Source: Parolsenella massiliensis
GTDB taxonomy: Bacteria > Actinomycetota > Coriobacteriia > Coriobacteriales > Atopobiaceae
Length of the DNA: 64,000 bases
Assembly: GCF_900143685.1 (NCBI RefSeq)
Contig: NZ_LT671675.1
Location: 1,357,985-1,421,984, forward strand
Reading direction: 5' to 3'
Shown in pieces: positions 55,866 through 64,000 of the stretch; the stretch's first letter is position 1, and each line of letters starts with the position of its first letter. The position numbers were made by a program, and so were the translations under genes. The notes under the pieces were generated by a model. It saw only the letters and a list, made by a program, of their open reading frames with translations, ran no database searches and had not been told where the DNA came from.

Positions 55866-57536
55866 CTAGGCGCCGTACTCCTCGCGCAGGCGCCTCGTGA
55901 GGGCCATGTTCTCGGAGTAGTCGACGCGCACGACCACCACGCTGGGCGCGTCGTCGTGGGAGAAGGCGTCCTCGAGCGTGGGCACGAGCTCGTCGGCCGC
56001 GCTCACCTCGTAGCCGTGGCAGTGCATGGCCTCGGCATAGGCCTTGAAGTCGGGGTTGGAGAAGCTCACGCCGAACGTGTCGCCGAACTGCTCCTCCTCC
56101 TTCCAGCGGATGAGCCCGTAGTGCTCGTCCTCCCAGATGAGGACCACGATGGGCACGCCCTCGCGCACGGCCGTCTCGAGCTCCTGCGAGTTCATCATGA
56201 AGCCGCCGTCGCCCGTGACGGCCAGCACGCGGCGCTCGGGATGGACGAGCTTGGCGGCGATGGCGCCGGGCACCGAGAAGCCCATGGAGGCAAAGCCGTT
56301 CGAGATGAGGCAGGTGCGTGGCTCGTAGCAGGGGTAGTCTCGGCCGATCCAGATCTTGTGGGCGCCCACGTCGGAGACGAGGATGTCCGAGCGGCCGAGC
56401 ACCGAGCGGACGTCTGCCAGGATGCGCGCGGGCTTCATGGGGTAGGCGTCGGAGGACGAGAGCTGCTCGAAGTCCCCGCGCAGGCGTTGGCCCACGGCGA
56501 GAAGGCCGTCGGGCTCGGGCTTGTCGTCGCGGCGGGCGGTGCGAAGGATCTGGTAGATGCTGTCGGAGATATCGCCCGTGACCTCGACGTCGGGCTCGTA
56601 GAGCTGGTTGACGTCGGCCGGCAGCCCCGAGATGTTCACGATCTTCATCTTGTGGGTGTGCCACTTCTTGGGCGCGCACTCGATGAGGTCGTAGCCCACG
56701 CCGATGACGAGGTCTGCCTGGTCGAACGCGTCGATGATGTAGTCGTGCTGGGGGATGCCCACCACGCCCAGGCGCCACGGGCAGTCCCACGGCACGATGC
56801 CCTTGCCCATCATCGTCTGCACCAAGGGGATGTGGAGGCGCTCGGCCATGGAGCGCACGGCCTCGGCGGCACCCGCGCGCACGGCACCGGCGCCGGCGAG
56901 GATGAGCGGGTTTTTGGCCTGCGAGATGAGGTGGGCCGCCTCGATGACGCTCGCCGGGTCGGCGTAGAGCGCGGGCGGCTGCTGGCGGCGCAGCGGGCGG
57001 GCGGGGCTGGGCATGTGGGCCACGTTCTTGGGCAGGTCGATGTGCGTGGCGCCGGGCTTGGGCGCCTCGGCGTACTTGAAGGCCAGGCGCGTGATCTCTG
57101 CCACGGTGTCGGGGCGCATGACGACCTTGCTGCGCTTCGTGATGGGCGAGAACATCGCCGAGAGGTCAAGGTACTGGTGACTCGTGAGCTGCATGAGCTC
57201 GCTGGAGACCTGGCCGGTGATGGCCACGAGCGGAGCTCCGTCAAGGAAGGCGTCGGCCACGCCCGTGACGAGGTTCGTGGCGCCCGGGCCAAGCGTGGCC
57301 AGGCACACGCCGGCGTGGTCCGTGAGGCGGCCGTAGACGTCTGCCATGAAGGCGGCGCCCTGCTCGTGGCGCGTGGGGATGAAGCGCACGCCCGCCTTCT
57401 TGAGCGCGAACATCAGGTCGAGGTTCTCCTCGCCCGGAATGCCGAACACGATGCGCACGCCCTCGGCCTTGAGGCAGTCGACGAGCACCTCCGCCGTGGT
57501 CTTCTCGGTCGTTGCGTTCTCGGGCTTCTCGGCCAT
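55866..57536 (-). CDS. Thiamine-diphosphate enzyme, acetolactate-synthase-like
   Basis: 556 residues with the three-domain layout of ThDP enzymes: N-terminal Pyr domain (VRIVFGIPGEENLDLMFAL with the catalytic Glu in TRHEQGAAFMADVYGR), central domain (about 190-330) and C-terminal PP domain with the ThDP/Mg motif GDGGFMMNSQELETAV. It would condense two pyruvates to acetolactate. No small regulatory subunit gene follows, suggesting a catabolic (AlsS-like) rather than valine-biosynthetic role, but related carboligases remain possible. Monocistronic, with REP palindromes on both sides. Confidence 0.78.
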   Translation of the reverse strand: MAEKPENATTEKTTAEVLVDCLKAEGVRIVFGIPGEENLDLMFALKKAGVRFIPTRHEQGAAFMADVYGRLTDHAGVCLATLGPGATNLVTGVADAFLDGAPLVAITGQVSSELMQLTSHQYLDLSAMFSPITKRSKVVMRPDTVAEITRLAFKYAEAPKPGATHIDLPKNVAHMPSPARPLRRQQPPALYADPASVIEAAHLISQAKNPLILAGAGAVRAGAAEAVRSMAERLHIPLVQTMMGKGIVPWDCPWRLGVVGIPQHDYIIDAFDQADLVIGVGYDLIECAPKKWHTHKMKIVNISGLPADVNQLYEPDVEVTGDISDSIYQILRTARRDDKPEPDGLLAVGQRLRGDFEQLSSSDAYPMKPARILADVRSVLGRSDILVSDVGAHKIWIGRDYPCYEPRTCLISNGFASMGFSVPGAIAAKLVHPERRVLAVTGDGGFMMNSQELETAVREGVPIVVLIWEDEHYGLIRWKEEEQFGDTFGVSFSNPDFKAYAEAMHCHGYEVSAADELVPTLEDAFSHDDAPSVVVVRVDYSENMALTRRLREEYGA

Positions 57537-57642
57537 GTGAGCTCTCCCCCACGTTCGCTGTCCGCTTTGTTCCGCCCGACAGTATGGGACGAGGCGAGTG
57601 TGGCGGGCCGAGCCGTTACCTATTCGTCACGCGCGCGAAACG

Positions 57643-57739
57643 TGCCATTGGGGACGGGTTCGTTTGGCATGCCATTGGGGACGGGTTCGTTTGGCACGGC
57701 GACGCCGGGGCCTGCCATTGGGACCCGTCCCCTTTGGCA
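57643..57739. repeat. Cluster of three REP-like palindromes
   Basis: 57643-57669 and 57670-57696 are directly abutting identical copies; 57713-57739 is an altered third copy whose right half is in inverse style (GGGACCCGTCCCC). They lie between the radical SAM gene end (57745) and the acetolactate-synthase-like start. Confidence 0.8.
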
Positions 57740-57744
57740 CGAAG

Positions 57745-59547
57745 CTAGTGGAGCAGCGGGTTGTCGAGGTGAAGCTCCGGGCGCGGGGCGCGGGTGGGCG
57801 CGCAGGCGTCGGGTGCGCTGGCGACCGGCTCGCGGGAGACGGGACGCAGCTCCCATGCGCTTGCGACCTCGGCCGTTGCGTGGCCGGCGCGGGCGCGGGC
57901 AAGGGCAGCCGAGAACACCGGGCCCACGATGTCGCAGCGCCATGCGCGCACCACGACGTGCTCCCAGCCACCGTCGCGGGCGAGCCACAGCTCAATGGGC
58001 TCGTCGAACCACAGCGCGTGCGCAAGGCCGGCGCCCAGGTCGCTTCGGTCCTCGGCAACCGAGACCACGAGCGTCTGGGCGGGCGCGGAAGGCGCCGCCA
58101 CGCCAAGGTCGCCCGCCGTGGCCACGACGGCGCCGATGGCGTGCGAGCAAAGCGGCACGCGCACACGGGCAGTGCACGCCTCCCGTGGCATGGCGCCCGC
58201 CTCGTCCACGGCAGGCGTAATCTCCTCGCGCGCGAGGCCCTGCCACACGGCCAGGTCACAGCGCTCGAGGTCGGAGTCGGGGTGGTTGCCGCACGCCTTG
58301 TAGTCGTCCTCGAACGCCACGAGCCCGTGGCGGGCGCGCACGGCGTGGAACTCGCGGGCAAGGCGCACGTAGTAGTCGATTGGGGGCATGGGGCGCCACC
58401 CAAGCACGGAGCGGCGGTGCGGCCGCCAGATGACGGACAGGCACGTGACGCCGCGCTCGGCAAACCACTCGCAGGCCTCCACGTCGCGGGCCAGCGCGTC
58501 GTCCACGCTTGCCACGGCATCCTCGCCCGCGAGCTCGGCGCCACCCACGAGCTGCGTGTACACGTTGCCGCGCCCGAGCACGCCCACGGCCGCGGCCGTG
58601 CGGCGCAGCCACTCGTCGTAGCCAACGTGTGCCTGCTTGCCGGGGCAGAGACGGGCGAACTGCGCGGCGCCCCACACCTCGAGGTTGGGGCTGTACGACG
58701 TCACGCCCGTCTCGGCCACGATGCGCGCCAGGGCATCCTCGTCGTAGGCGGGCGCCATGAGCTGGCAGGCAAAGCGGCCCGAGAAGCTCTCCCCCATGGC
58801 CCTGAGCGCGGCCACGTAGCGCACCTGCTCGTGCGAGAAGGCCGGGGTGCCGTCCATGTCGGAGCCGCCGGAGATGTAGAGCTGCGAGTAGCGGCCGGGC
58901 TCGGCGAGCGCGGTGCGCACGACCTGGGAGATCTCGTCGCACGGCACCACGGGGTCGACGCCGCGACGCGTGAACAGCGCACAGAAGCGGCACTGGTTGC
59001 CCTCGCGCCAGAACTCGCAGCGCCGGTAGGCCGTGAGGATCAGCTTCTGGGCGCGGGCGTCTGCCAGGGCGTCGGCCGGGGTGCCGGCGCTCGTCGTGAA
59101 GTCGTAGAGCGCGGGGCGCGGCGTGAAGCCGATGACGTCCACGAGCCCCTCGCGGGCGACGCCGGGCGCGTCGTCGCCGTCCGCCGCGATCGGGCCCGCG
59201 GCCGGCTCGCGAAGCGTGAACTCATCGAGCGCCTCGTCGTAGTCGATGACGTAGGGGTCCTCGTAGGTCTCGCCCCAGTTGATGTAGACGTAGGTGGCGT
59301 CACGCAAAAGCACGCCGCCGGGCATGACAAGCCGGCGCTCGCGGCCCTGCGCGGTGCGGCCCGTGAACGCTATCTCGAACGGCTCGTCACTCGCGAAGCG
59401 GTAGTCGGGCTCCTGCAGGCGCTCGAGGGCACGGCCCGACAGCCTCGCGCCGTGCCACACCATCGAAATCTTCAGCAGCACGAACGGCGACATGTCCGGG
59501 TACTCGGCGCACAGCCGGCGCCATTCCTGCGTCTTTGTCTCGGCCAT
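57745..59547 (-). CDS. Radical SAM-like protein with CX8CX2C cluster motif
   Basis: 600 residues. Cysteines 177, 186 and 189 lie in CEFWREGNQCRFC, giving CX8CX2C instead of the canonical CX3CX2C. A TIM-barrel-like pattern follows (QLYISGGSDMDG, TSYSPNLEVWGA, VYTQLVGGAELAGED, GVTCLSVIWRP), consistent with SAM binding (the GGS motif) and a B12-independent enzyme. The C-terminal 170 residues are less conserved-looking. The start at 59547 has AAGGG 6 bases upstream. The substrate is unknown; it lies alone between REP clusters and next to the thiamine-precursor importer. Confidence 0.7.
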   Translation of the reverse strand: MAETKTQEWRRLCAEYPDMSPFVLLKISMVWHGARLSGRALERLQEPDYRFASDEPFEIAFTGRTAQGRERRLVMPGGVLLRDATYVYINWGETYEDPYVIDYDEALDEFTLREPAAGPIAADGDDAPGVAREGLVDVIGFTPRPALYDFTTSAGTPADALADARAQKLILTAYRRCEFWREGNQCRFCALFTRRGVDPVVPCDEISQVVRTALAEPGRYSQLYISGGSDMDGTPAFSHEQVRYVAALRAMGESFSGRFACQLMAPAYDEDALARIVAETGVTSYSPNLEVWGAAQFARLCPGKQAHVGYDEWLRRTAAAVGVLGRGNVYTQLVGGAELAGEDAVASVDDALARDVEACEWFAERGVTCLSVIWRPHRRSVLGWRPMPPIDYYVRLAREFHAVRARHGLVAFEDDYKACGNHPDSDLERCDLAVWQGLAREEITPAVDEAGAMPREACTARVRVPLCSHAIGAVVATAGDLGVAAPSAPAQTLVVSVAEDRSDLGAGLAHALWFDEPIELWLARDGGWEHVVVRAWRCDIVGPVFSAALARARAGHATAEVASAWELRPVSREPVASAPDACAPTRAPRPELHLDNPLLH

Positions 59548-59561
59548 TTCCATCCCTTCCC

Positions 59562-59625
59562 GGGACGCTGGGGACGGGTCACCTTGTCCCACGCGTGGGA
59601 CAAACGAACCCGTCTCCGCTGTCCC
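59562..59625. repeat. 64-bp imperfect palindrome, REP-like variant
   Basis: Arms 59562-59593 and 59594-59625 meet at CACGCGTG and are inverted copies with about 25 of 32 bases matching. Both arms contain the GACGGGT/ACCCGTC core of the RAYT-linked repeats. It fills the gap from the radical SAM start region to the ykoC stop codon (59626). Confidence 0.7.
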
Positions 59626-60348
59626 CTAGTGGACGACGATGAGCGCCGCGACGATCGCGACGTTGAGACCCACGGCAAACGCTAGGTCGCGGGCGCGCAG
59701 GGGCACCTCGAACGCGCAGCGTCGCTCGCGGCCGTCCTCGAACCCGCGCGACTCCATGGCCATGGCCAGGCTCTCCGAGCGCTCGAGGGCGTGCGCCAGC
59801 ATCGGCACCACGCGCCGGGGCGACAGCGGCCCCACGCGCACGCCGCGGGCGCGAAGGGCCAGGCCCACCTCGCCGTACTCGTCGCGCACCACGGGGAAGA
59901 AGTGGTAGGCGGCCAGCACGCCGTAGGCGAACTTGGGCGGCAGCCGGAACTGCTGCATGAGGCTCATGACGAGCTCGAACGCGTCGCTCGTGAACGCGAA
60001 GGCCATGCCCAGGCCGCCGTAGGCGAGCACGCGGCTCGCAAGCTGGGCGGCCGTGGTCCAGTCGCTCGCGAACAGCGTGCGCTGGCCAAACATGTCGGCC
60101 TCCACCGCGGCCGAGGCGTTGCCGCCCGAGCCGTACATGAGGCCGGTGACGAACAGCGCGAGCGCCGTGAGCGCGAACGGCAGCATCGCCAGCGCCAGGC
60201 CCTTTCGGTTCGTGCCGGGCGAGGCGAGCGTGGCCGCGAGCATGACCACGAACACGGCCAGGTTGACGGGCGTGTTGAACGTCACGGACAGAACGAGCGA
60301 CGCCACGATGAGCGCGGCGAGCTTGCAACCGGGGTTGAGGCTCCTCAT
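59626..60348 (-). CDS. ykoC: ECF transporter transmembrane component (YkoC/EcfT)
   Basis: 240 residues, about five membrane helices. The EcfT coupling motif is ALRARGVRVGPL; a second arginine/glycine motif AMESRGFEDGRERR is near the C-terminus. These two ARG-like motifs dock onto the ATPase pair. The ATG overlaps the ykoD stop (ATGA), so translation is coupled; last gene of ykoFEDC. Confidence 0.9.
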   Translation of the reverse strand: MRSLNPGCKLAALIVASLVLSVTFNTPVNLAVFVVMLAATLASPGTNRKGLALAMLPFALTALALFVTGLMYGSGGNASAAVEADMFGQRTLFASDWTTAAQLASRVLAYGGLGMAFAFTSDAFELVMSLMQQFRLPPKFAYGVLAAYHFFPVVRDEYGEVGLALRARGVRVGPLSPRRVVPMLAHALERSESLAMAMESRGFEDGRERRCAFEVPLRARDLAFAVGLNVAIVAALIVVH

Positions 60349-61859
60349 GCGCGGCTCCCCTCCCACGCGGGCTCCAGGCGGCCCCGCGCGTACGTCTCGA
60401 ACTCCTCGGCAGACAGCGGGCGAACGCCGCCGCCCTCCACAAGCAGCACCTGGTTGGCGATGGCGCGGGCAAGCACGAGGTCGTGCGTCGCCACGACGAC
60501 GGTGAGGCCCGCCGCCACGCGCGCCATGAGCATGTCGAGCATGCGGCGCGTCGAGCGCTCGTCCTGCGCGTAGGTGGGCTCGTCGAGCAGAAGCACGCTC
60601 GCGTTGCCCGCAAGCATCGCAAGCATGGCGAGGCGCCGCTGCTGGCCCTGGCTTATCTCGTAGGGCGAGCGCTCGGAGAGGCCCGCAAGGCCGAACTCCT
60701 CGAGAAGCGCCGGCACGCGGGCCGCAAGGTCCTCCTCGGCCGCGCCCGGGTTTGCCGCGCGCAGCGTCACGAGCACCTCCTCGCCCACCGTGAGGGCAAG
60801 AAACTGCAGACGGGGGTTCTGGAACACGAGGCCCACGCTGCCCTCCACGGCAAGCTCGCCCGCCGTTTCGCACGCACCGGCGATGGCGTGCAGAAGCGTC
60901 GACTTGCCGGCGCCGCACTCGCCCACCAGGGCGCACACGCTGCCACGGGGGATGTCGAGGTCAACGCCCGCGAGCACGCGGGTGGCGCGGCGGCTGCGCC
61001 CGTAGCCCACGGACAGCCCGCGGGCGCGCACGGCAGACGGCGCGTCCGCGGCCACGGGAGCGGGCGCATAGCCCGCCGCCCACTCCTCGTCCACGAACAG
61101 GCCCGCGGCGCGCATCTGCCCCTCGTGGGCCGCAAGGTCGGCAGGGGCGAACGACGCGGCGTCCAGGCTGCCCGAGGAGCGCATGAGCACGACGCGGCTC
61201 GCGAACGGCAGCCACCAGCCGGCACGGTGGTCCACGACGACGAGCGTCACGCCCAGCTCGGCGTTGAGGCGGCGCAGCTCGGCGGCAACCGAGGCGCACG
61301 ACGCCGGGTCGAGGTTGGCGAACGGCTCGTCGAGCACGAGCGTGCGGGCGCCACAGGCAAGTGCCGTGCACAGGGCGAGCTTCTGCTTCGTGCCGCCGGA
61401 GAGCCTGCCGATGCGCTCGCCCGCGCGCCCCTCGAGTCCCACGAGGGAAAGGAGCTCGCGGCACCGGGCGCGCATGTCGCCCTCCCAGCCCACGTTCTCC
61501 AGCGCAAAGAGCACCTCGCGCTCGACCGTGTCCATGCAGAACTGGTTGTCTGGGTTCTGGAACAGGATCGAGACCTCGCGGCTGCGCTCGCGCGGGCCCA
61601 TCTCGTCCACGGCGCGGCCGCCCGCGAGCACCTCACCGGAGGACTCGCCGGCGTATGCCGGGTACAGGCCCGCAAGGCACAGCGCCAGCGTGGACTTGCC
61701 GCTTCCCGAGGCCCCCATGATAAGGACGACCTCCCCCCGGCCAACGGTCAGGGAGAGGTCGGAGAGCACCGGGTCCGCGTTCTCGCCATAGGAGAACGTG
61801 AGGGCGTGGGCCTCGAGGGCGGGCACGGACGTGGCGCGCGCGGCGCCGTTCTCGGCCAT
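60345..61859 (-). CDS. ykoD: ECF transporter double ATPase (YkoD type)
   Basis: 504 residues with two ABC ATPase domains in one chain. Domain 1 (about 15-240): Walker A MGASGSGKST, signature LSGGTKQKLALCTALA, Walker B TLVLDEPFANLD. Domain 2 (about 290-490): Walker A VGECGAGKST, QGQQRRLAMLAMLA in place of LSGG, Walker B VLLLDEPTYAQD. B. subtilis YkoD has the same fusion. It energises YkoE/YkoC. The start at 61859 has AAGGG 4 bases upstream; an ATG at 61931 overlapping ykoE is possible. Confidence 0.9.
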   Translation of the reverse strand: MAENGAARATSVPALEAHALTFSYGENADPVLSDLSLTVGRGEVVLIMGASGSGKSTLALCLAGLYPAYAGESSGEVLAGGRAVDEMGPRERSREVSILFQNPDNQFCMDTVEREVLFALENVGWEGDMRARCRELLSLVGLEGRAGERIGRLSGGTKQKLALCTALACGARTLVLDEPFANLDPASCASVAAELRRLNAELGVTLVVVDHRAGWWLPFASRVVLMRSSGSLDAASFAPADLAAHEGQMRAAGLFVDEEWAAGYAPAPVAADAPSAVRARGLSVGYGRSRRATRVLAGVDLDIPRGSVCALVGECGAGKSTLLHAIAGACETAGELAVEGSVGLVFQNPRLQFLALTVGEEVLVTLRAANPGAAEEDLAARVPALLEEFGLAGLSERSPYEISQGQQRRLAMLAMLAGNASVLLLDEPTYAQDERSTRRMLDMLMARVAAGLTVVVATHDLVLARAIANQVLLVEGGGVRPLSAEEFETYARGRLEPAWEGSRA

Positions 61860-61905
61860 GCCGCCCTTCTCGGGCGCGGCGGCAGACAGGCGCTGTTCCT
61901 GCGCG

Positions 61906-62508
61906 CTAGGCACGGGCGCGGCCAAGCGCATAGCCCTTGAGCAGGCCGGTCTTGGCAAGGCCGTCGCCGATGGCCTTGGAGCCAAAGCCGCAGAACACCA
62001 CGGAGCTCACGAGGCGCACGACGAAGAACAGCACGAGCACGGGCACCGAGATCAGGCCGTAGCCCGAGCGGATGAAGCTCCACACGAAGCTGATGATGGT
62101 GCAGAACAGCGAGGCGAGCAGCATGTCCTTCGTCTCGAAGCTCTTGTAGCGGCCCAGGGCGAAGGCGAGCTCTGCGCCGGCGCCCTGCACGAGGCCGGTC
62201 ACGATGACCATCGGGCCGTACATGTTGCCGAGCAGCACCTCGATGAGCGCGGCGATGACCTCGGACACGAGGGCCACGCCCGGGCGACGGATGATGTAGG
62301 CGGCAAGCGTGGAGACCATGAACCAGATGCCGAACACGATCTCGTTGCCCATGGGGCCGATGCCCATGGGCGTGAACGCGGCGACCATGGCCGCCGCGGC
62401 GTACACCGCGACGAGGTACACCACGCCGAACACGATGCACAGCATCGCGACGAAGATGATCTCCTGGAACTTCCAGCCGCCCTTGGCGGAACCGTTCTCG
62501 TTGGCCAT
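61906..62508 (-). CDS. ykoE: ECF substrate-binding S component YkoE (thiamine/HMP)
   Basis: 200 residues, about six membrane helices. The first helix WKFQEIIFVAMLCIVFGVVY, the loop PMGIGPMGNEIVFGIWFM and GLVQGAGAELAFALGRYKSF are of the YkoE type. In B. subtilis YkoE is the S component for hydroxymethylpyrimidine. It lies between ykoF and ykoD under a TPP riboswitch, which supports the thiamine-precursor role. Confidence 0.88.
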   Translation of the reverse strand: MANENGSAKGGWKFQEIIFVAMLCIVFGVVYLVAVYAAAAMVAAFTPMGIGPMGNEIVFGIWFMVSTLAAYIIRRPGVALVSEVIAALIEVLLGNMYGPMVIVTGLVQGAGAELAFALGRYKSFETKDMLLASLFCTIISFVWSFIRSGYGLISVPVLVLFFVVRLVSSVVFCGFGSKAIGDGLAKTGLLKGYALGRARA

Positions 62509-62565
62509 TCCTGTTTCTCCTCTCGAGGCGAAGGGCAGTTGCCCTCGCCATTGGCTATGGGTCCC

Positions 62566-63204
62566 CTACTCGACCGTGGGGCTGTTGACGTTGATCGTGA
62601 AGTGCAGCACGTAGTGGTGGACGCTCTCGGTGTCCTCCATGAGCTGGCAGACGTCGGTGAGGTAGGTGAAGACGTCCTTGATGGAGCCCTCGATGCGCGT
62701 GGCGTAGTGGATCGTGGTGGGGTTGAGACCGCGCTCCTCGGCCATGCGCCAGACCTTGGCGATGTCGTCGATGTAGTCGCCCACGCCCATGGGGTACAGC
62801 GCCAGCTTGCACAGGCACGGCTGCGTGGCGGCCTCGACGATGGCGTGGTTGGGCGCCTCGCCCTCATAGGCGAGCATGGAGTCGCCAGAGACGTCGCCCG
62901 GGCAGCCCTTGGAGACCTGGCCCTCGATGGCCATGTGGACGCCCTCGGTCCAGGCGCTCGCGAACAGCGCGGCCACGGCGTCCATCACGTAGGGCAGCTT
63001 GCCTCGGTAGACCGTCGACAGCGCGTCCGTCTCGCTCCAGACGGCAGACGTGTCAACGCGCCCAAGGCCGCCGAGAATGACGTCGATGAAGTTGTCGCAC
63101 ATGGGATAGAGCGTGAAGCGGCAGCCGGAAATCGGCAGGTCGGTGCCGCGGCCGGCCCAGGGAAGGTCGGGCCTGTTGCAGCCCTCGCAGCAAGTGTCGG
63201 ACAT
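62566..63204 (-). CDS. ykoF: YkoF-type thiamine/HMP-binding protein
   Basis: 212 residues made of two similar ferredoxin-like halves: SGCRFTLYPMCDNFIDVILGG (about 26-46) and KLALYPMGVGDYIDDI (about 135-150), each followed by a similar helix-strand run. B. subtilis YkoF binds thiamine and HMP weakly in each half. First gene of ykoFEDC, directly behind the TPP riboswitch; GAGAGG lies 5 bases before the ATG. The cysteine-rich N-terminus (DTCCEGCNRP) is unusual for the family. Confidence 0.9.
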   Translation of the reverse strand: MSDTCCEGCNRPDLPWAGRGTDLPISGCRFTLYPMCDNFIDVILGGLGRVDTSAVWSETDALSTVYRGKLPYVMDAVAALFASAWTEGVHMAIEGQVSKGCPGDVSGDSMLAYEGEAPNHAIVEAATQPCLCKLALYPMGVGDYIDDIAKVWRMAEERGLNPTTIHYATRIEGSIKDVFTYLTDVCQLMEDTESVHHYVLHFTINVNSPTVE

Positions 63205-63293
63205 GGTTTCCTCTCGTTCGTGCGCCCGGAGGAGCCGAGAGGAGACGAGCCTGACGAGAAGGGAGGAGGGCGACGAGCGGCACAGCTCTGCCC

Positions 63294-63315
63294 AAAACAG
63301 CCGCAGAAGAGCGGC
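63294..63315 (-). terminator. Expression-platform terminator of the TPP riboswitch
   Basis: GCCGC/GCGGC stem (63300-63304 with 63311-63315), 6-base loop, then a minus-strand TGTTTT. It lies directly downstream of the riboswitch aptamer, suggesting transcriptional control of ykoFEDC. Confidence 0.7.
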
Positions 63316-63396
63316 AAGCTTCCCTACGCTGGTCCTAACCAGGTCAGGTTCAAGGGGTTGGAAATCCTCTCAGCTCTTTCGAGCACCCCCAGCTAA
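63314..63396 (-). ncRNA. TPP (thiamine pyrophosphate) riboswitch
   Basis: The minus strand contains the THI-box landmarks in order: GGGGGTGCT, GCTGAGAGGA, ACCCCTTGAACCTGACCTGG and TTAGGACCAGCGTAGGGAAG. These form the aptamer that binds TPP. It precedes ykoFEDC, so high TPP would switch off thiamine-precursor import. Confidence 0.95.
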
Positions 63397-63593
63397 CGGT
63401 TTGGCATTATAGGCAGCCGGACGCGCGCGTCAAGCTCTTCTCGGCACAAGGCCGTGTCCAGCGCGGCGGCAGTTGTCCCGGCACCGTTGTCACCGCGCGT
63501 GCGCAAACGTTTACGTTTTGCCGGGCCGCGCTTGTGCAACACTAGGGGCATCGCAGGCGCACGGGGGCGTGCGCCCCAACAGGAGGGACAGAC

Positions 63594-64000
63594 ATGTTCA
63601 GATTCGGCCTGCTCACGAGCGGCGGCGACTGCCAGGCGCTCAACGCAACCATGCGCGGCATCGCCAAGACCATCTACCGCAATGCGCAAGACAAGGTCGA
63701 GGCATATGGCTTCGAGGACGGCTACCAGGGCCTCATCTACGGCCGCTACCGCAAGATGGAGTGGGGCAACTTCTCGGGCCTGCTCACGCTGGGCGGCACG
63801 ATCCTGGGCACGAGCCGCACGCCGTTCAAGCTGCTCGACACGCCCGAGGCAGACGGCGTGGACAAGGTCCCCGCCATGGTCAAGACCTACCGCAAGCTTA
63901 AGCTCGACTGCCTGTTCGTGCTGGGCGGCAACGGCTCCACCAAGACGGCGAACCGCCTGCGCGAGGAGGGCCTCAACGTCATCGCACTGCCCAAGACAAT
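63594..64000 (+). CDS. 6-phosphofructokinase, partial (3' end beyond right edge)
   Basis: 135 codons visible. LLTSGGDCQALNATMRGIAK is the nucleotide-binding opening of the PfkA family. FSGLLTLGGTILGTSRTPFK and CLFVLGGNGSTKTANRLREEG follow; the GGNGS replaces the GGDGS of E. coli ATP-dependent PfkA and is seen in a separate PFK clade, so the phosphoryl donor (ATP or pyrophosphate) cannot be fixed from this part. AGGAGG lies 7 bases before the ATG. Complements the lower glycolytic cluster at 17167-21796. Confidence 0.9.
   Translation, partial: MFRFGLLTSGGDCQALNATMRGIAKTIYRNAQDKVEAYGFEDGYQGLIYGRYRKMEWGNFSGLLTLGGTILGTSRTPFKLLDTPEADGVDKVPAMVKTYRKLKLDCLFVLGGNGSTKTANRLREEGLNVIALPKT

Larger units (their letters stand above)
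63205..63593. other. Divergent intergenic region ykoF-pfk with TPP riboswitch
   Basis: 389 bases without a gene. The left part is the ykoF leader with terminator and TPP riboswitch. The right part (63400-63590) should hold divergent promoters for the ykoFEDC leader and the phosphofructokinase gene, but no clear -35/-10 pair was assigned. Confidence 0.6.

Overview
The window is GC-rich, densely coded DNA from a non-sporulating, anaerobe-like actinobacterium. Gene content and order (uvrC / rapZ-whiA / gap-pgk-tpiA-gpmI / secG, two large ABC peptide and amino-acid importer operons, RsbU-type partner switching without sporulation genes) point to the class Coriobacteriia, probably the Olsenella/Collinsella/Atopobium lineage. 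This placement rests on gene order and protein style, not on a marker gene or a database search. Most genes lie on the minus strand.

Layout. 1-900: an IS3-type transposase fragment with an odd IS end and a gene-poor stretch. 900-8200: degV, tRNA-Val, a Bax-inhibitor-1 family membrane protein, a PF06541-type membrane protein, a duplicated tRNA-Gly/tRNA-Cys cassette, a stress partner-switching pair (STAS-HATPase fusion plus PAS/GAF/SpoIIE phosphatase) and tRNA-Leu. 8200-15600: a frameshifted gene, a short 41-bp tandem repeat and an oppABCDF oligopeptide importer. 15600-24100: secG, a REP-associated tyrosine transposase (RAYT), then glycolysis genes gpmI-tpiA-pgk-gap and whiA-rapZ. 24000-30100: a broken secreted protein gene, a fructose locus reduced to fruR-fruK plus a fruA stump, and uvrC. 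30200-41500: a FemX/D-aspartate-ligase fusion, a PHP phosphatase and a complete histidine operon (hisZG fusion, D, C, B, H, A, F, I, E). 41500-52700: two paralogous multi-TM proteins flanking a livKHMGF importer, then murJ and a YbaK deacylase. 52700-64000: uvrA, an acetolactate-synthase-like enzyme, an unusual radical SAM protein, a TPP-riboswitch-controlled ykoFEDC thiamine-precursor importer, and the start of a phosphofructokinase gene.

Together the genes describe a fermentative organism that imports peptides, branched amino acids and thiamine precursors, runs lower glycolysis from one cluster, makes its own histidine and decorates its peptidoglycan cross-bridge.

The most interesting non-gene signal is a family of short imperfect palindromes (about 27 bp, TGCCA...GGGGACGGGTTC...TGGCA) at six or more intergenic sites. 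It flanks and overlaps the RAYT gene and sits at the 3' ends of several other genes. This looks like a REP/RAYT system active in this lineage. Other points are the FemX-Asl fusion, the HisZ-HisG fusion with two promoter palindromes, helically phased TTGC half-sites upstream of fruR, and a CX8CX2C radical SAM protein.
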